Made by a program: the position numbers and the translations under genes | Assembly (NCBI GenBank): GCA_032622095.1 | Contig: CP136062.1 | Span: 9,017,710-9,081,709, forward strand | Direction of reading: 5' to 3' | DNA length: 64,000 nucleotides | Origin: Siphonodentalium dalli | Lineage: Eukaryota; Mollusca; Scaphopoda; Gadilida; Siphonodentaliidae | The notes under the pieces: generated by a model | What the model saw: the letters and a program-made list of their open reading frames with translations, nothing else | Told to the model about the DNA's origin: nothing | Database searches by the model: none | Shown here: positions 61,681-64,000 of the stretch, one piece after another | How positions within the stretch are numbered: position 1 is the stretch's first letter | Layout: the number at the start of each line of letters is the position of its first letter

Positions 61681-63965
61681 TTTTGAATATAGGTTCATTC
61701 TAGTCAAAAGTGTAATTTGTTTAAATCCTATAATATGGGGATTTTGACACTAGTGGGTCCATTTGTTCCGAAATAAACCATTCCTGCTCCACCATAAGTT
61801 TGTGCATTTATATCAAGAGTCTCATTTGGTCATAAATGTGTTGGAGCTGTTTTATATATAGTAGCATTTCCTGTCCCTGTTTGTGAAAAGAGATAAGGAA
61901 GTTCCTGTCACTGTTAGTGAAAAGAGATTAGAAAGTCATGCCAATAATACAATAACAATGAGTGCTTGCTACATTATAACATGTTACATTTGAATTAATT
62001 TGTATAAACACAAGTCTTCAATGAGAAAAAGTTATGTACTAAATATAGCAAACTAGGTTCATTGTAGTTAACAGCGTAAGTTGTTCAAATCCTATAATAT
62101 GAGAATTGCGAAATTAGTGAATCTATTTGTCTTGAAATAGTCCATTCCTGCTTCACCATAGTTAGTGCATTTAGCTCAAGAGTACCGGTATTTGGAGCTT
62201 CAATTAAAAGAAAAAATGGATGACCAAACATAAGGAAACAGAAACAAAAAACATTTATTTATATTCACTTGATTTTGATTAATTATGAAATATTTGAGTT
62301 ACCAATATTTATAAAATGGCTATTTTATCAACATTCACTTCAAGCAACTGTCTCAGATTGAAGAAGAAAACATTACTACAGATATTGCGACTTGCCGCAG
62401 TATTTTGCATAGTATTCAATTTATCAGAGTTTTCCGAAATAATAATGAGTGTCAAATCAGATATTATATATTGATATTCTTCATTAATGTACGGTACATG
62501 TATACACGTATGGATGGTTTACTAGCTTGCTAATCACTTGATTTTGATTAGTTCAGTTATTTGAGTTACAACTTTCCAGCATTTATATTGATAGTTTCAG
62601 ATATTATTCACTTCTTCAAACAACTTACTACCATTTTAAAGTTCAATATTAATCAGGAATATTATGTTCTATATATAGTAACATTGTCTGTCCCAGATTG
62701 AAGAAAAAAACACTGGTGACTTGTTACAATATTGTACATAATATATATCTTATTAGAGTTTTCCGAAACAAAGAGTATCAAATCAGAAATGATCTATTCT
62801 TCAACAATGTTTGGTATGTGCATACATGTATGGATGGTGAGTTTGATCAATTATGAAGACATTTGAATTGCTAGTCTTTACAAAAAGGTTATTTTGACAA
62901 CATTCATTTATTCAAACAACTTACTGACATTTTAACAATGTTAATCAGGAATATTATGTTCTAAATATAGTAACATTGCCTGTCCCAGATTGAAGTGTAA
63001 AACAATGTTAATCAAGAATATTATGTTCTATATATAGTAACATTGCCTGTCCCAGGTTGAAGTAAAAGACACGACTACAATTATGGCGACTTGTTATAAT
63101 ATTGTACGTAGTATTTAGCTTAATATCAGACTTTTCCGAAATATAGAGTGTCAAATCAGAAATGATATTTTAATATTCTTCAATAATGTGCGGTACATGT
63201 ATACAAGTATGGATGGTTTATTATCTTACTATTCACTTGCGTTTGATCAATTATGAAGTGATTTGAGTTACCAGTATTAATAAAATGGTTATTTTGATAG
63301 CATTCACTTGTTCAAGCAGTTTACTATCATTTTAAAGTTCAATACTAGTCAGGAATATTATGTTCTATATATAGTAACATTGCCTGTCCTGGTTTAAAGA
63401 AAACACTACAGTATTAAATAAGTCGCTATTTTGACAACATTCATTTTTTCAAACAACTTACTGTCATTTAAATGTTCAATGTAAATCAGAACTATTATGT
63501 TCTATATATAGTAACATTTCCTGTCCCAGATTGAAGAAAAACACTACTACAACTATGGCGACTTGTTTCAAAATTGTACAATATTGTACATAATATTTAA
63601 CTTATTAGAGTTTTCGAAATAAATAGTATCAAGTAAAAATGATATATTCTTCAATAATGTACGTTACATATGTACACGTATGAATGATTCATCATCTTGC
63701 TGTTCACTTGAGTTTGATCAATTATAAAGACATTTAAATTACCAGTATATGCAAGATGGCTATTTTGACAACATTCACTTCTTCAAACAACTTACTACCA
63801 TTTTAACAATGTTAATCAGTTGTGTTAATCAGGAATATTATGTTCAATATATAGTAACATTGCATGTCCCAGTTTGAAGAAGAAAACACTACTACAGATA
63901 TGGCGACTTGTAACTTGTTACGATATTGTACGAAATATTTAACTTCTCAGAGTTTTCCGAAATAA
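61680..63965 (+). repeat. AT-rich tandem array with a period of about 330-365 bp
   Basis: The sentence-like unit includes AATATTATGTTCTATATATA, GTAACATTGCCTGTCCCAG, 'GGCGACTTGTTACAATATTG', 'TTAGAGTTTTCCGAAATAA', 'GTACGGTACATGTATACACG' and 'TTTGATCAATTATGAAG'. The TATGTTC part lies near 62664, 62953, 63023, 63360, 63496 and 63839, so several units are shortened. An earlier pair (about 61690 and 62053) shares AAATCCTATAATATG and 'CATTCCTGCTCCACCATA'. The array is broken off at 63965. Confidence 0.75.
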
Positions 63966-64000
63966 ATCGGTTGAGAAATGTCCAAGTTACAGACCATCGA
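63966..64000. mobile_element. fragment of the 50-52-kb hairpin-ended unit at the window edge
   Basis: The last 35 bases (AAATCGGTTGAGAAATGTCC and on) match 50551-50585 and its twin in copy 2 exactly or nearly so. They follow the AT-rich array without any hairpin end, so the copy starts in mid-element. Confidence 0.6.

Noticed and set aside
1-64000. Hammerhead ribozymes in the satellites, as known from other molluscan tandem repeats
   Set aside because: CTGATGA words occur singly (for example near 13199, 20265 and 37255) but none is followed by a stem and GAAA in a repeated unit.
1-64000. CRISPR-like array among the short repeats
   Set aside because: Repeats are direct satellites without unique spacers of constant length, and the sequence is eukaryotic in all other features.

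Overview
The window looks like repeat-rich, gene-poor DNA from a marine invertebrate, most probably a mollusc and perhaps a bivalve. The signs are frequent ACATGTAC and ACCGGT palindromic motifs, AGCTCACC hairpin repeats, arrays of about 160 bp units ending near 'CTGATTATAATAGT', and non-LTR retrotransposons of types common in lophotrochozoans. This placement is an inference from style; no barcode gene is present. I recognised no retrovirus-like, Polinton-like or toxin sequence, no rRNA or tRNA gene, and no CRISPR array.

Layout. 1-6190: a 143-bp satellite (1-3471), an 84-bp array that reads as decayed C2H2 zinc-finger codons (3472-4971), then the 143-bp satellite again, inverted (5556-6190). 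7131-11880: two inverted-repeat elements, a hairpin-capped array and a palindrome-rich array. 11.9-20.8 kb: mostly plain AT-rich DNA with one solo MITE arm, a tandem duplication and one weak candidate exon. 20.8-24.4 kb: arrays of about 160 bp units resembling bivalve 'pearl' or Helitron-like elements. 24.46-30.0 kb: a GC-richer satellite of about 140 bp with higher-order duplication, which shares ordered blocks with the 143-bp satellite. 30-48 kb: LINE fragments, a TTAA-flanked MITE family, other MITEs, minisatellites, a tRNA-like SINE and a decayed LINE (43.3-45.9 kb). 48.4-54.6 kb: a 6.1-kb foldback element with arms of 1.5 and 2.1 kb. 55-60 kb: the only recognisable host coding sequence, the last exon of a GT32-type glycosyltransferase on the minus strand (55754 to about 56250), with a foldback element starting five bases past its stop codon, and a nearly intact minus-strand LINE just upstream (ORF2 56840-60067, one in-frame stop). 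61.7-64 kb: AT-rich tandem array that runs abruptly into a fragment of the 50-52-kb element at the window edge.

There is no operon-like gene cooperation here. The content is a layered record of satellites, foldbacks and non-autonomous transposons around one host gene end. The best leads are the zinc-finger-derived satellite, the shared ancestry of the two 140-bp-class satellites, the giant foldback, a MITE insertion that can be dated against a paralogous empty site inside the window, and the foldback in the presumed 3' UTR of the GT32 gene.
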